From: Streptomyces sp. Je 1-332
GTDB lineage: Bacteria; Actinomycetota; Actinomycetes; Streptomycetales; Streptomycetaceae
Assembly: GCF_040730185.1 (NCBI RefSeq)
Contig: NZ_CP160402.1
Coordinates: 1,116,001 to 1,180,000 of the forward strand
DNA: 64,000 bases
Direction of reading: 5' to 3'
The position numbers and the translations under genes are program-made. The notes under the pieces were generated by a model. It was not told the DNA's origin and searched no databases. It saw only the letters and a list, made by a program, of their open reading frames with translations. Below, piece by piece: positions 34,544 through 43,036 of this stretch (positions are counted from its first letter, which is position 1; each line of letters starts with the position of its first letter).

Positions 34544-34634
34544 CGCCCCAGGTTAATGCCGCTCCGAACTCGGCTCGCGCAAGAAGTGCTTGAGGGCACT
34601 GAACACAGCGGCGCGTGGGCTCGTACCACCGGAC

Positions 34635-35108
34635 ATGACCATTTCGAAGGAACAGCTGCCCACCCCGTCCCGCCGTTCGGTCGTCACCGCGGCGGGCGTC
34701 GTCAGCCTGGCCGCCGCCCTCGCCGCGTGCGGTGAGAGCGACGACGGTTACGGCTCGGACCCGGCCGCGGAGCAGGAGCAGAAACCCGAGGAGGGCGAGG
34801 AGGCCGCCGGTGGCGCCGCCGGGGCCGCGCTCGCCAGGACGTCGGAGATCCCGGTGGGCGGCGGCAAGATCTTCAAGAAGGAGGGGGTGGTGGTGACCCA
34901 GCCGACGGAGGGTGAGTTCAAGGCCTTCTCGAACCGCTGCACCCACAAGCAGTGTCCGGTGACGAGCATTGAGGGCGGCACCATCAACTGCCCCTGTCAC
35001 GGCAGCAAGTTCTCCATCGCCGACGGGAGCGTGAAGGCATCCCCCGCGCCGAAACCGCTGCCCGCCGCGGAGATCAAAGTGGACGGCGACTCGATCACGC
35101 TGGCCTAG
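34635..35108 (+). CDS. Rieske [2Fe-2S] lipoprotein with Tat signal
   Basis: A 157-residue exported iron-sulfur protein. The N terminus has twin arginines (PSRRSVV, 11-17), a hydrophobic run and lipobox-like LAAC, so it is probably a Tat-exported lipoprotein. After a Glu-rich linker comes the Rieske fold with CTHKQC (Cys102, His104) and CPCHGS (Cys119, His122) as cluster ligands and Cys107/Cys121 for a disulfide. Start at ATG 34635. Redox partner unknown; not linked to a bc1 operon. Overlaps the convergent gene by 14 bases. Confidence 0.92.
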   Translation: MTISKEQLPTPSRRSVVTAAGVVSLAAALAACGESDDGYGSDPAAEQEQKPEEGEEAAGGAAGAALARTSEIPVGGGKIFKKEGVVVTQPTEGEFKAFSNRCTHKQCPVTSIEGGTINCPCHGSKFSIADGSVKASPAPKPLPAAEIKVDGDSITLA

Positions 35109-35736
35109 GTCGTTTCCAGGCGCCGAGGACCTCATCGGTGGTGGTGATGGTGGCCACCAGGGCGAGGGTGTTGCGGATCATCGCGGGTGCATAGTCGGAG
35201 GGGACTCCCGCGATGGCGTCCGAGGGCACTACGGCGTTGTAGCCCAGGTTCACGGCGTCGAAGACGGCGTTCGGTATCGCCACGTTCGCCGACACACCTG
35301 TCACCAGGAGGGTGCGGCGGCCCAGGTTGCGCAGCAGCGGGTCGACGTCCGTGCCCGCGAGGGGCGAGAGCCCGTGCAGCCGCCGTACGACGAGGTCTTC
35401 GTCGGCCACTTCGATGGGCGGCGCGATGCGCACGGCCCTGGTCCCCGAGAGCTGCTGCACGGGCAGCCGCCCCGCGGCTCGGAAGAGGCGGGCGTTGCGG
35501 TTGGCTCCGCGCCCGTCGGGCCGCCGTTCGGCTACGGCGTGCAGGACCTGGACCCCGGCCTGGTGGGCGGCGGAGACGAGCCGCGCGACATTGGCGAGGC
35601 AGCCCGACGAGCGTGCCTCGTCGGCGAGTTCGGGCAGCGCGCTCTCCGTCCCCACCACACCCTGCTGGCATTCGACGGTCAGCAGGGCGGTGGTGGCGGG
35701 GTCGAGGAGTTCCCTGAGCTGTTCGTGCGACGGCAT
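35095..35736 (-). CDS. Isochorismatase-fold protein lacking the catalytic cysteine
   Basis: A 213-residue protein of the isochorismatase-like (cysteine hydrolase) fold. The usual catalytic triad Asp-Lys-Cys is altered at every position: LTVECQQG has Glu22 where Asp is expected, VVRRLHG has Arg118/119 near the Lys, and GVSANVAIPN has Ala153 at the Cys position. The core, including SPLAGTDVDPLLRNLG, is otherwise conserved. I recall related actinobacterial proteins with the same change, so it may be a stable non-catalytic or differently acting subfamily. ATG 35736 starts MPSHEQLREL. Confidence 0.8.
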   Translation of the reverse strand: MPSHEQLRELLDPATTALLTVECQQGVVGTESALPELADEARSSGCLANVARLVSAAHQAGVQVLHAVAERRPDGRGANRNARLFRAAGRLPVQQLSGTRAVRIAPPIEVADEDLVVRRLHGLSPLAGTDVDPLLRNLGRRTLLVTGVSANVAIPNAVFDAVNLGYNAVVPSDAIAGVPSDYAPAMIRNTLALVATITTTDEVLGAWKRPRPA

Positions 35737-35934
35737 CGCTCCCCCTGTCCGGGTCTCTTGGCTCGGCCGGGGCCACCGGCGCCCGGGATGCGCGGAGGTT
35801 AGCCGCCATTGCGCCACGGCGGAAGAGGCCGCATGCTTTCCGGGCGCCGCTTTCTGACGCTCAGTCAGGTCGATCGGTCGGTTGGTCGGTTCCAGTGGCG
35901 CGCGCCCACCCTTCCCCATGCCGCAGGAGGACCG

Positions 35935-36414
35935 ATGGCCGTCACACAGCGCCGGGGCCGCAGAATCATGATGACGCCGGACGAGCTCGACGCGTACCTC
36001 TGCACGGAGCGCACCTGCCGGGTCGCGACCGTGTCCCCGGACGGCGCGCCGCACGTCAGCGCGCTGTGGTTCGCCTGGGACGGCACGTCCTTGTGGCTGT
36101 TCTCGATCACCCGCAGCAAGCGCTGGGCCGACCTCCGTGGCGATCAGCGGATCGCCGTCGTGATCGACTCGGGTGTGGAGTACGGGGAGTTGCGGGGCGT
36201 GGAACTCTCCGGGACGGCGGTCTTCGTCGCCGAATCACCGCGAATGGGCGAGCCCTGCCCCGAACTCGAAGTCCCTGAGCGCCTTTTCCCCCAGAAGTAC
36301 TTCGGGATGGACACGATGCCGTACGACGGGAAGCACGCGTGGATCCGGCTCACCCCCGATGCCATCACGTCCTGGGACTTCCGGAAGCTGGCGACACTGC
36401 AGGCCCGCCCCTGA
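35935..36414 (+). CDS. Pyridoxamine 5'-phosphate oxidase-like flavin/F420 protein
   Basis: A 159-residue split-barrel protein of the PPOX superfamily, which binds FMN or F420. Markers: CRVATVSPDGAPHVSALWFA, SITRSKRWADLRGDQRIAVV and the C-terminal KHAWIRLTPDAITSWDFRK. ATG 35935 has GCAGGAGG five bases upstream. Whether it uses F420 or FMN and on what substrate is unknown; the pattern RSKRW-DLR fits PPOX-class actinobacterial enzymes. Convergent with LysR, 31 bases apart. Confidence 0.85.
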   Translation: MAVTQRRGRRIMMTPDELDAYLCTERTCRVATVSPDGAPHVSALWFAWDGTSLWLFSITRSKRWADLRGDQRIAVVIDSGVEYGELRGVELSGTAVFVAESPRMGEPCPELEVPERLFPQKYFGMDTMPYDGKHAWIRLTPDAITSWDFRKLATLQARP

Positions 36415-36445
36415 TCCCATCGGCCCCGGCCCCGGCCCCGCTTCG

Positions 36446-37348
36446 CTAGCGCAGCCCCGCCCCCGCCACCTGGAGCGCCTCCACCGCCGCCCTGATCGAA
36501 GGGCGACGGTCCGCGTCCGCGCGCCACACCACGTACACATGTCGCCGCACCCGGTGGCGCACCGGGACCGTCCTGACCCCGGCCGGCATGGGATCGCGCC
36601 CCAACTGCGGTGCCACGCAGACGCCGAGACCCGCGGCCACCATCGCGAGCTGGGTGTGGTGCTCCTCCGCGCGGTGTGCGATCCGCGGCTCGATGCCCTT
36701 GGCGCGCAGCGTGAACATCAGCCACTCGTGGCAGAACTCCCCCTCCGCCCAGGCGATCCACTCGTCGTCCGCGAACTCCTCCAGATCCACGTCGGTGCGG
36801 CCGGCGAGGGGGTGCGCCGCGGGCATGGCGATGTCGGCGGGGTCATCCAGGAGGGACGCCTTGACCAGGCCTCCGGGCATCGGCAGCGGTTTGTTGTACC
36901 AGTCGAGGACGACCGCCATGTCGATGTCGCCGCGCACCAGGGCGGCGACCGCGGGCTGCGGCTCCATCTCCTGGGAGCGGACGCGCAGGCCGGGGTGTCC
37001 GGCACGCAGCGCGGTGAGCGTGGCGGGCAGCAGCCCGCGCATCGCCGTGGGGAACGCGGAGATCCGCAGCTCACCGACGGCCTTGCCGCGCTGCTCCTCC
37101 AGGTCCGACTGCGCGAGTTCCACCTGGGAGAGGATGCGGGCGGCGTGCTCGGCGAGCAGCCTTCCCGCGTCGGTGAGGCGCACCCCGCGGCCGTTCTTGG
37201 CGAGGAGCTGCTGGCCCACCTCGCGCTCCAGTTTGGTCATCTGCTGGGAGACGGCCGACGTGGTGACGTGCAGCCCGGCCGCGGCGCCGCTGACCGATCC
37301 GTGCCTGGCCAGGGCGTCCAGGGTGCGCAGGCGCTCGAGGTTCAACAT
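36446..37348 (-). CDS. LysR-family transcriptional regulator
   Basis: A 300-residue LTTR. N-terminal winged helix (LNLERLRTLDALARHGSVSG then TTSAVSQQMTKLEREVG) and a C-terminal periplasmic-binding-like effector domain (LRISAFPTAMRGLLP, VAAGLGVCVAPQ). Divergent from the EamA transporter gene at 37423, the classical LTTR layout, so it probably controls that exporter. Start ATG 37348. Effector unknown, likely an amino acid or related metabolite. Confidence 0.9.
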   Translation of the reverse strand: MLNLERLRTLDALARHGSVSGAAAGLHVTTSAVSQQMTKLEREVGQQLLAKNGRGVRLTDAGRLLAEHAARILSQVELAQSDLEEQRGKAVGELRISAFPTAMRGLLPATLTALRAGHPGLRVRSQEMEPQPAVAALVRGDIDMAVVLDWYNKPLPMPGGLVKASLLDDPADIAMPAAHPLAGRTDVDLEEFADDEWIAWAEGEFCHEWLMFTLRAKGIEPRIAHRAEEHHTQLAMVAAGLGVCVAPQLGRDPMPAGVRTVPVRHRVRRHVYVVWRADADRRPSIRAAVEALQVAGAGLR

Positions 37349-37413
37349 GTAAGCGATGCTACGCGGTACTGGGCAGTTAATTTCGCTTGTTCTACGAGGT
37401 CGAAGGCTTCAAT

Positions 37414-37433
37414 GTGACATACATGCATGTCAC
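37414..37433. promoter_or_regulatory. GTGACAT-N6-ATGTCAC operator-like palindrome at the EamA start
   Basis: Perfect 7-bp arms (37414-37420, 37427-37433) around ACATGC. It overlaps the transporter ATG at 37423 and lies 66 bases from the LysR start. It may be the LysR operator, or that of another repressor; LysR sites usually sit further upstream. Confidence 0.5.
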
Positions 37434-38508
37434 CACCCCTCCTCTTTCCCCTTCCCCCGTCACCACTGAGTCCGCATCCGCATCCGCATCCGCATCCGCC
37501 TCTGCATCCGCATGCGCATCCGCGTCCGCATCCGCTCGACCGAAGCGTCGTGGTGCCCTCGGCTGGCGCCTCCGCTTCGGCGTCCTCTCGCTGATCTGGG
37601 GCTTCAGCTTCCTCCTGATCAAGGTCGGCACCGACGGTTACGCCCCCTTCCAAGTCACCCTGGGGCGCCTGCTGTTCGGCACCGCGGTCGTCGCGGTCGT
37701 CCTCGTGATGAAGCGCGAGCGGCTGCCGCGCGGGGCACGGACATGGGCGCACCTCACGGTCTCCGCACTGCTGCTCAACGCCCTGCCGTTCTCGCTCTTC
37801 GCCTACGCGGAGCTGACGATTCCGTCCACGCTCGCCGGCATCTGCAACGCGACCTCGCCCCTGTGGGGCATGGCGCTCTCCATGGTCGCGCTCTCCGAGG
37901 ACCGGCCGACGCGGCGCAGGGTCGCGGGGCTCGGCCTCGGGTTCATCGGCGTGCTCACGGTGCTCGGTGCCTGGCAGGGCTTCAGCGGCATCGACTTCCG
38001 CGGCACGTCGCTGGCGCTGCTCGCCTCGCTGAGCTATCCGGTCGGCTGGATCTACGTGCGCCGCACCCTGGCGAGGTCCGGCCACTCGAACCTCTCACTG
38101 ACCGGCGCCCAGCTGTTGGTCGCGACCGTCGAACTCGCCGTCGTGACGCCGCTGTTCACGTCGCTGCCCACACACTTCCCCGTCGTGCCGCTCCTCGCCA
38201 TCGTGGCACTGGGTGCCGTCGGCACCGGGCTGGCCTTCCTGATCCAGTACGGCCTGGTCTCCGAGGTCGGTCCGACGACGGCCCAGATGGTCACGTACTT
38301 CGTCCCGGTCATCGCCACCGCGGCGGGCGTGGCCGTGCTGGGCGAGTCCCTGAGCTGGTCGACACCGGTCGGCGCGATCATCGTCCTGGCAGGCGCGGCC
38401 CTCACCCAGTCCAGCCCACGCACCCGCCGCCCCGCCCGCACACCGGCGGAGCCCAACCGCGCGACAGCCGGTCCCGCCGACCCGGCCGCCGGCCCCCCTC
38501 ACTCGTAA
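37423..38508 (+). CDS. EamA/DMT-family transporter (LysR-linked)
   Basis: A 361-residue ten-helix EamA exporter: two five-helix repeats, starting FGVLSLIWGFSFLLIKVG and ending WSTPVGAIIVLAGAALTQ. The N-terminal ~45 residues are a Ser-Ala repeat (SASASASASA) from a hexanucleotide expansion, without known function. ATG 37423 is within the operator-like palindrome. Substrates of EamA proteins are amino acids, nucleosides or drugs. Its end overlaps the convergent MocR gene by ten bases. Confidence 0.88.
   Translation: MHVTTPPLSPSPVTTESASASASASASASACASASASARPKRRGALGWRLRFGVLSLIWGFSFLLIKVGTDGYAPFQVTLGRLLFGTAVVAVVLVMKRERLPRGARTWAHLTVSALLLNALPFSLFAYAELTIPSTLAGICNATSPLWGMALSMVALSEDRPTRRRVAGLGLGFIGVLTVLGAWQGFSGIDFRGTSLALLASLSYPVGWIYVRRTLARSGHSNLSLTGAQLLVATVELAVVTPLFTSLPTHFPVVPLLAIVALGAVGTGLAFLIQYGLVSEVGPTTAQMVTYFVPVIATAAGVAVLGESLSWSTPVGAIIVLAGAALTQSSPRTRRPARTPAEPNRATAGPADPAAGPPHS
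37469..37534. repeat. TCCGCA hexanucleotide tract encoding Ser-Ala
   Basis: About eleven TCCGCA-like hexamers in frame, several perfect, with scattered substitutions (CTCTGCA, ATGCGCA). They encode the Ser-Ala tail of the transporter. Tract length probably varies between strains by slippage. Confidence 0.8.
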
Positions 38509-39836
38509 CGCCGCGCAGGCGCACGCCCAGTAGCGGAGGCGACGGCGTCCGCCACCGCCGTGATGTCCTCGTCCCCCAGCGTCGATACCGTGATCCGTAC
38601 CCCGGGCCGCGCGCTCATGCGGAAACGCGCCCCCGGGGCTACGGCCCAGCCCGCGTGCAGCAGTCTGGCGACCGCCCCGGTCTCGTCCGGCACGGGGACC
38701 CACACGTTCATGCCGCTGCGGCCGTGCGCCGTGACGCCACGCTCGGCCAGCGCAGTGATCAGGGCGTCACGCCGCCTGGCGTACGAGGCGGCCACCTCGC
38801 CCGTGTCCACCGCACCTTCCGTCCACAGACGCACGACCGCGCGCTGCGAGATGTGGCTCACCCAGCCGGGGCCGAGTCGCTGCCGCCCCTGGACGCGGTC
38901 GACGGTGACCGCGTCCCCGGTGAGCAGGGCGAGCCGCAGGTCAGGGCCGTACGCCTTGGCCGTCGAGCGGATGAAGGCCCAGCTGCGGGTCACGCCCGCC
39001 AGCGGGTGCAGCGGCAGATCGACGATGGCGTGACCGTGGTCGTCCTCGACGAGCAGCACGTCCTTGTGCGCGGAGAGGACGTTTCGCAGCGCACGCGCGC
39101 GTGGAGCACTGATCGCCGCGCCCGTCGGGTTCTGGGCGCGGTCGGTGACGATGAGCGCCCGCGCGCCGCCGCGCAGCGCCTCCTCCACGTCGGCGGGCAA
39201 CGGCCCGTCGTCGTCGACGCCCACCGGGACCGTACGCAGTCCGAGCACCGGCATCAGATCGAGCAGGCTGCCCCAGCCGGGGTCCTCGACCGCCACCGCG
39301 TCGCCGGGCTTGAGGTGGGCCGCCAGCACGCGCTCGATCGCGTCGAGGGACCCGGAGGTGACGGCGACAGGGCCGTCCGGCACCCCGTCCTCGTCGAGGG
39401 CCACGCGCGCGTGGCGGGTCATTTCGGGGTCCACGGCCTCCTGCCCGTACAGGACGGGCCGCCGGTCGCCCTCGGCTGCGGCCGCCGCGAACACCCCCGC
39501 CAGCGACGGCAGCAGCGCCGTGTCCGGATTGCCGTTCGACACGTCACGCACACCGTCCGGCACGTCCACACGGATCAGCTCACGCACCGTCGTCGCCGGC
39601 TTGGGGCGTACGCGACTGCCGCGCCGCCCCGCCGTCTCGATGACGCCGCGTTCACGCAGCGTGCGGTAAGCCGAGGCCACGGTATTGGGATTCACCCCGA
39701 GCAGCTCGGCCAACTCTCGCATCGGCGGCAGCAGTTGACCCGGCTCCAGGTCTCCGCCGCCCACCGCACGCTCCACGCTGGCAGCGATCTCAGCTGCGCG
39801 TCTGCCTTCGATCCGATACTCTCCTAGCACAAACAT
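38499..39836 (-). CDS. MocR-type regulator (GntR DNA-binding + aminotransferase fold)
   Basis: A 445-residue MocR-family protein: GntR winged helix in residues 1-75 (LPPMRELAELLGVNPNTVASAYRTLRERG) joined to a fold-type-I aminotransferase domain that binds PLP through the Lys in RSTAKAYGPDL; also NPTG in TDRAQNPTGAAI. The protein senses PLP or an amino-PLP adduct. It is divergent from a pyridoxamine 5'-phosphate oxidase-like gene with 29 bases between starts, holding a 12-bp palindrome. This fits PdxR/PtsJ-type control of B6 salvage. The ATG at 39836 lacks a good ribosome site. Confidence 0.9.
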   Translation of the reverse strand: MFVLGEYRIEGRRAAEIAASVERAVGGGDLEPGQLLPPMRELAELLGVNPNTVASAYRTLRERGVIETAGRRGSRVRPKPATTVRELIRVDVPDGVRDVSNGNPDTALLPSLAGVFAAAAAEGDRRPVLYGQEAVDPEMTRHARVALDEDGVPDGPVAVTSGSLDAIERVLAAHLKPGDAVAVEDPGWGSLLDLMPVLGLRTVPVGVDDDGPLPADVEEALRGGARALIVTDRAQNPTGAAISAPRARALRNVLSAHKDVLLVEDDHGHAIVDLPLHPLAGVTRSWAFIRSTAKAYGPDLRLALLTGDAVTVDRVQGRQRLGPGWVSHISQRAVVRLWTEGAVDTGEVAASYARRRDALITALAERGVTAHGRSGMNVWVPVPDETGAVARLLHAGWAVAPGARFRMSARPGVRITVSTLGDEDITAVADAVASATGRAPARRYE

Positions 39837-39841
39837 GATTA

Positions 39842-39853
39842 TGCACTAGTGCA
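39842..39853. promoter_or_regulatory. TGCACTAGTGCA operator between MocR and B6 gene
   Basis: Perfect 12-bp palindrome in the 29-base divergent gap. It overlaps both promoters' likely start regions and is a strong candidate for the MocR binding site. Confidence 0.6.
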
Positions 39854-39865
39854 ATGGAGTAAGCA

Positions 39866-40588
39866 ATGAGCGTCGCATCCGAGACCGGCATCGATTCCGG
39901 CATCGAGACCGCCACCGACACCGCCTCGTACGCGCCGACCGACCTCACCGTCCCCACCCGCGGGCGGGACCGCGCCACGTACGACCAGGAGTTGGTGCAC
40001 GCGATACTCGACGAGGCCTACGTCTGCCACCTCGGCTTCGTGCGAGATGGCGCCCCCGTCGTCCTGCCGACGCTGTACGGCCGCGTGGGCGAGCGCCTGT
40101 ACGTGCACGGTTCGACGGGGTCCAGGCCCCTGCGGATGGCGGCGGACGGCCGCCGGCAGGAGGAGGACCCGGGCCTTGCGGTCTGCCTGACCGTCACCCA
40201 CGTCGACGGCCTGGTCCTCGCCAGGTCGGCCTTCCACCACTCGATCAACTACCGCTCCGTGGTGATCCACGGCACCGCCCACCAGGTCACGGACCCCGAG
40301 GAGAAGCGCGCCGCCCTCGACGCGCTCGTCGACCACGTCGTGCCGGGCCGCTCCGCCGACTCCCGTCCCGCGAACGCGAAGGAGCTCGCGGCGACCGCCG
40401 TGCTCAGCCTCGACCTCTCCGCGGTCTCCGCGAAGGTGCGCACCGGCGGCCCGAACGACGACCCCGAGGACCTCGACCTCCCCCACTGGGCCGGCGTCGT
40501 CCCGCTCCGCAAGGGCCACGACCCGCTCGTCCCCGCGACCGATCTCGCCCCCGGCATCGACGCGCCCGGCTACCTGATCGAACTGTGA
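39866..40588 (+). CDS. Pyridoxamine 5'-phosphate oxidase-family protein
   Basis: A 240-residue FMN split-barrel protein of the Pyridox_ox_2 type: HAILDEAYVCHLGFVRDGAP, LPTLYGRVGERLYVHGS and SINYRSVVIHGTAHQVTDP. The first ~30 residues are a Thr/Ala-rich extension. ATG 39866 has GGAG six bases upstream. Controlled, by context, by the divergent MocR protein. Likely a role in B6 vitamer oxidation or a related flavin reaction; the exact substrate is unproven. Confidence 0.85.
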   Translation: MSVASETGIDSGIETATDTASYAPTDLTVPTRGRDRATYDQELVHAILDEAYVCHLGFVRDGAPVVLPTLYGRVGERLYVHGSTGSRPLRMAADGRRQEEDPGLAVCLTVTHVDGLVLARSAFHHSINYRSVVIHGTAHQVTDPEEKRAALDALVDHVVPGRSADSRPANAKELAATAVLSLDLSAVSAKVRTGGPNDDPEDLDLPHWAGVVPLRKGHDPLVPATDLAPGIDAPGYLIEL

Positions 40589-40654
40589 CGTAGATCCACC
40601 ACTTCGATGGAGATCCACCACTTCGAGCAGCTCACGGCGGACGGCCTCGCCCAA

Positions 40655-40672
40655 GCGCCCCGCAAGGGGCGC
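40655..40672. terminator. GCGCCCC-GCAA-GGGGCGC hairpin
   Basis: A 7-bp perfect stem with tetraloop, between convergent genes ending at 40588 and 40777. This hairpin word followed by GGGGC is a frequent Streptomyces intergenic repeat and serves as a bidirectional terminator. Just before it, AGATCCACCACTTCGA occurs twice (about 40592 and 40612). Confidence 0.7.
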
Positions 40673-40776
40673 GGGGCCGGGCGCGGGGCTGACACACATG
40701 CGGCTCCGCCGCGCGGGCGCCATCAGCCCCCACCGGCCCGCGGTTCAAGGCAACGGGCCCCCGTCAGCCCCGTCAC

Positions 40777-41814
40777 TCACTCCGGCCGCGCCCCGTGAGA
40801 ACCCGCAGCGATCGTCTCCGCGACCGCGAGGCCCGTCACCGCGGCCAGCATCAGCAAAGTGCCCAGCACCGTCGACACGGTGAGCTCCTCACCCAGCAGC
40901 ACGACCGCGATGACCGCCGCGCTCAGCGGTTCGAGGAGCGTGATCACGGAGACGGTCGCGGACCGGACGACGGCGGCGCCCGCGAAGTACAGGGCGTAGG
41001 CGACCGCCGTCGGGATCACGACGATGTACAGCAGGTACAGGCCCATCCGTGCCGGCTCCGCGGTATGCGGGACGAGCCCCTCCACCGCCGCGAGCGGCAG
41101 CAGGCACACGGACACCACGGCGAACGACCAGACCGTCGTATCGGACGAGTCGGCGGCGCCGCCCCGCCCCCACCACCGCGTGAGCAGCGTCATCGCGGCG
41201 TACGCGGCGGCCGAGAGCAGCCCCCACCCGACGCCCGCCGGACGCACGCTCGCGTCCCCGCCGCCGAGGACGAGCACCACGAGCCCTGTAAGCGCCCCGG
41301 CCACCGCCACGACACCGGCGCCTCCGAGCCGCTCCCCCATGGTGAACCGCGCCCCGAGCGCGATGAGTACGGGCCCCGCCCCCATCGTGACCACCGTGCC
41401 GACCGCGAGCCCGGTCGACTCGACGGCCGCGAAGTAGGCGGTCTGGAACACGGCGAGGGAGACGCCGGTGGCCACGATCCGCGGCAGCCTGCGCCGCAGC
41501 GGCAGACCGACGGGGGCCGCAGCCGTCCGGCGGCGCGAGCGCACCAGACGCAGGGCGAACAGCAGCACGAAGCCACCCGCGCAACGCCAGAAGGAGAGGC
41601 CGACCGGCCCCATGTCGCCGGCCGCGAAGACCAGCGCGGCGGCAGCGCCGGCGGTGCCCCATGCCGTACCGGCGACGATCAGATAGAGAAGGCCTCGCCC
41701 AACGGACAGTCCCGAGACGGCCGTCGGCACAGGGGACAGGGTGGATGCAGGGGACACAGTGGACCCCATATCGGATGCATCAGACACGCTGGTTGCACTT
41801 GACACGTTCGTCAC
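40777..41814 (-). CDS. EamA/DMT-family transporter with attenuator-like leader
   Basis: A 345-residue ten-helix EamA exporter ([20 protein letters not shown] start; [20 protein letters not shown] in the second repeat). The first ~35 residues are a Ser/Thr/Val-rich cytoplasmic extension. GTG 41814 has GGAG seven bases upstream. The leader includes a 13-codon peptide ending in Pro-Pro-Pro-Ala-Ala and a 9-bp perfect hairpin, suggesting translational or transcriptional attenuation. Substrate unknown; amino-acid export would fit. Confidence 0.88.
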   Translation of the reverse strand: MTNVSSATSVSDASDMGSTVSPASTLSPVPTAVSGLSVGRGLLYLIVAGTAWGTAGAAAALVFAAGDMGPVGLSFWRCAGGFVLLFALRLVRSRRRTAAAPVGLPLRRRLPRIVATGVSLAVFQTAYFAAVESTGLAVGTVVTMGAGPVLIALGARFTMGERLGGAGVVAVAGALTGLVVLVLGGGDASVRPAGVGWGLLSAAAYAAMTLLTRWWGRGGAADSSDTTVWSFAVVSVCLLPLAAVEGLVPHTAEPARMGLYLLYIVVIPTAVAYALYFAGAAVVRSATVSVITLLEPLSAAVIAVVLLGEELTVSTVLGTLLMLAAVTGLAVAETIAAGSHGARPE

Positions 41815-41873
41815 GTGATTTCTCCGCAGAAAGAAATGAAGATCCCTGGCTCCGTCTGCGGGCAGCGTCGTTC

Positions 41874-41894
41874 CACCCGGCCACCGGCCGGGTG
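41874..41894 (-). promoter_or_regulatory. Hairpin in the leader of the EamA transporter
   Basis: CACCCGGCC-ACC-GGCCGGGTG, a perfect 9-bp stem and 3-base loop, located between the leader ORF stop (41916) and the transporter start (41814). A T-rich run follows about 30 bases later on the minus strand. Confidence 0.6.
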
Positions 41895-41915
41895 TGTTCC
41901 AGGAGGTGCCCGCGC

Positions 41916-41957
41916 CTAAGCGGCCGGGGGCGGAAGAACGAGCGCGCGTGAATGCAT
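41916..41957 (-). CDS. Candidate 13-residue leader peptide
   Basis: ATG 41957 preceded by AGGG, 13 codons encoding [13 protein letters not shown], stop TAG at 41916. A Pro-Pro-Pro run slows ribosomes, and the stop lies 22 bases before a strong hairpin, the arrangement expected of ribosome-mediated attenuation. It is too short to be supported by codon statistics. Confidence 0.4.
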   Translation of the reverse strand: MHSRALVLPPPAA

Positions 41958-41967
41958 GATCAACACC

Positions 41968-42984
41968 CTAGACGGCAGTGCCGGTTGACGACAACTGCCC
42001 CTCCGGCTCCGGCACCCCGCCCGCTGTCGGCCCCTGCCGGGGCTTGGCGGGCGTGGACGACTGCGCGATGAACGCCCCCGCGAGCACCACGGCGCCCCCG
42101 ATGATCTGCGGCGCCGACAGGTGTTCGCCCAACAGGACCCAGGCGAGCACGGTGGCGATGACCGCTTCCAGACAGGCCACGACGCCCGCCACCTGCGGCG
42201 AGAGCCGACGCACCGAGAGCACCCCGGTGACGTACGCCGCGACGGTCGCGATGAGCACGATCCAGCCGATGAGCACCCATGCGGGCACGGCCGTGCCGTC
42301 CATGGACGCGCTGCCGGCGAGCACCGACCAGTCCATGCCCCAGGGCCGCGCCACGACGGTCAGCACGGCGGCGCCGATCAGCAGTCCGTACGCGATGACG
42401 CCGAGCGGATCGGGGGCGTCGTCGCCCGCGTCGCTGCCCTGGTCGGACAGGACGAAGTAGCCGACCTGGCAGCACGCGGCCCCCAGCGCGAGCAGCAGCC
42501 CCACCGCGTCGAAGGTCAGCCCGGCCCACACCTCGACGACACAGACGAGGCCGCCGACCGCGAGCACCACGCCGACCGCGGCCGCGCGCGTCACGGGCCG
42601 CCGCTGCACGAAGCGCACCCAGCCGAGTACGAGCGCGGGCGCCAGGTATTCGATGAGGAGCGCGACGCCGACGGGGATGCGGGAGATCGCCGCGAAGTAG
42701 CAGGCCTGGACACCGGCGACGGCGAGCAGGCCGAAGCCGAGCAGGAGTGCGGGCCTGCTCCGCAGCAGTGCGCGGTGGCGCCAGGCGACCGGCAGCATCA
42801 CCAGGGCGGCGCCCGCCGCCCGCAGCCACACCACGTGGAGCGGGTCGAGGCCCGCCTCGATCAGCGGCTTGGCCGCGACACCCGAGCCGCCGAAGGCAAC
42901 CGCCGACCCGAGGGCGAGCCCCAGGCCGACGCCTCTTCCGTGGCTCTGCCGCGAGCCTGCCTGTTTCCCTTGAGACGCTTGCAC
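41968..42984 (-). CDS. EamA/DMT-family transporter
   Basis: A 338-residue EamA exporter with ten helices (LGLALGSAVAFGGSGVAAKPL at the start; LEAVIATVLAWVLLGEHLS and IIGGAVVLAGAFIAQ at the end, the typical second-repeat signature). Start ATG 42984. It lies upstream of the leader-controlled transporter on the same strand but is only loosely similar to it. Substrate unknown. Confidence 0.87.
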   Translation of the reverse strand: MQASQGKQAGSRQSHGRGVGLGLALGSAVAFGGSGVAAKPLIEAGLDPLHVVWLRAAGAALVMLPVAWRHRALLRSRPALLLGFGLLAVAGVQACYFAAISRIPVGVALLIEYLAPALVLGWVRFVQRRPVTRAAAVGVVLAVGGLVCVVEVWAGLTFDAVGLLLALGAACCQVGYFVLSDQGSDAGDDAPDPLGVIAYGLLIGAAVLTVVARPWGMDWSVLAGSASMDGTAVPAWVLIGWIVLIATVAAYVTGVLSVRRLSPQVAGVVACLEAVIATVLAWVLLGEHLSAPQIIGGAVVLAGAFIAQSSTPAKPRQGPTAGGVPEPEGQLSSTGTAV

Positions 42985-43036
42985 CGGCTCATCATGACAG
43001 GACGTGTCATGAGCGTCGCCCCCGAAAGACCCTGTC

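Noticed and set aside
33744..35135. Minus-strand open frame extending the DUF3037 gene upstream
   Set aside because: It is out of frame with the HipA-like gene and low in complexity; DUF3037 homology begins only at the GTG at 33743.
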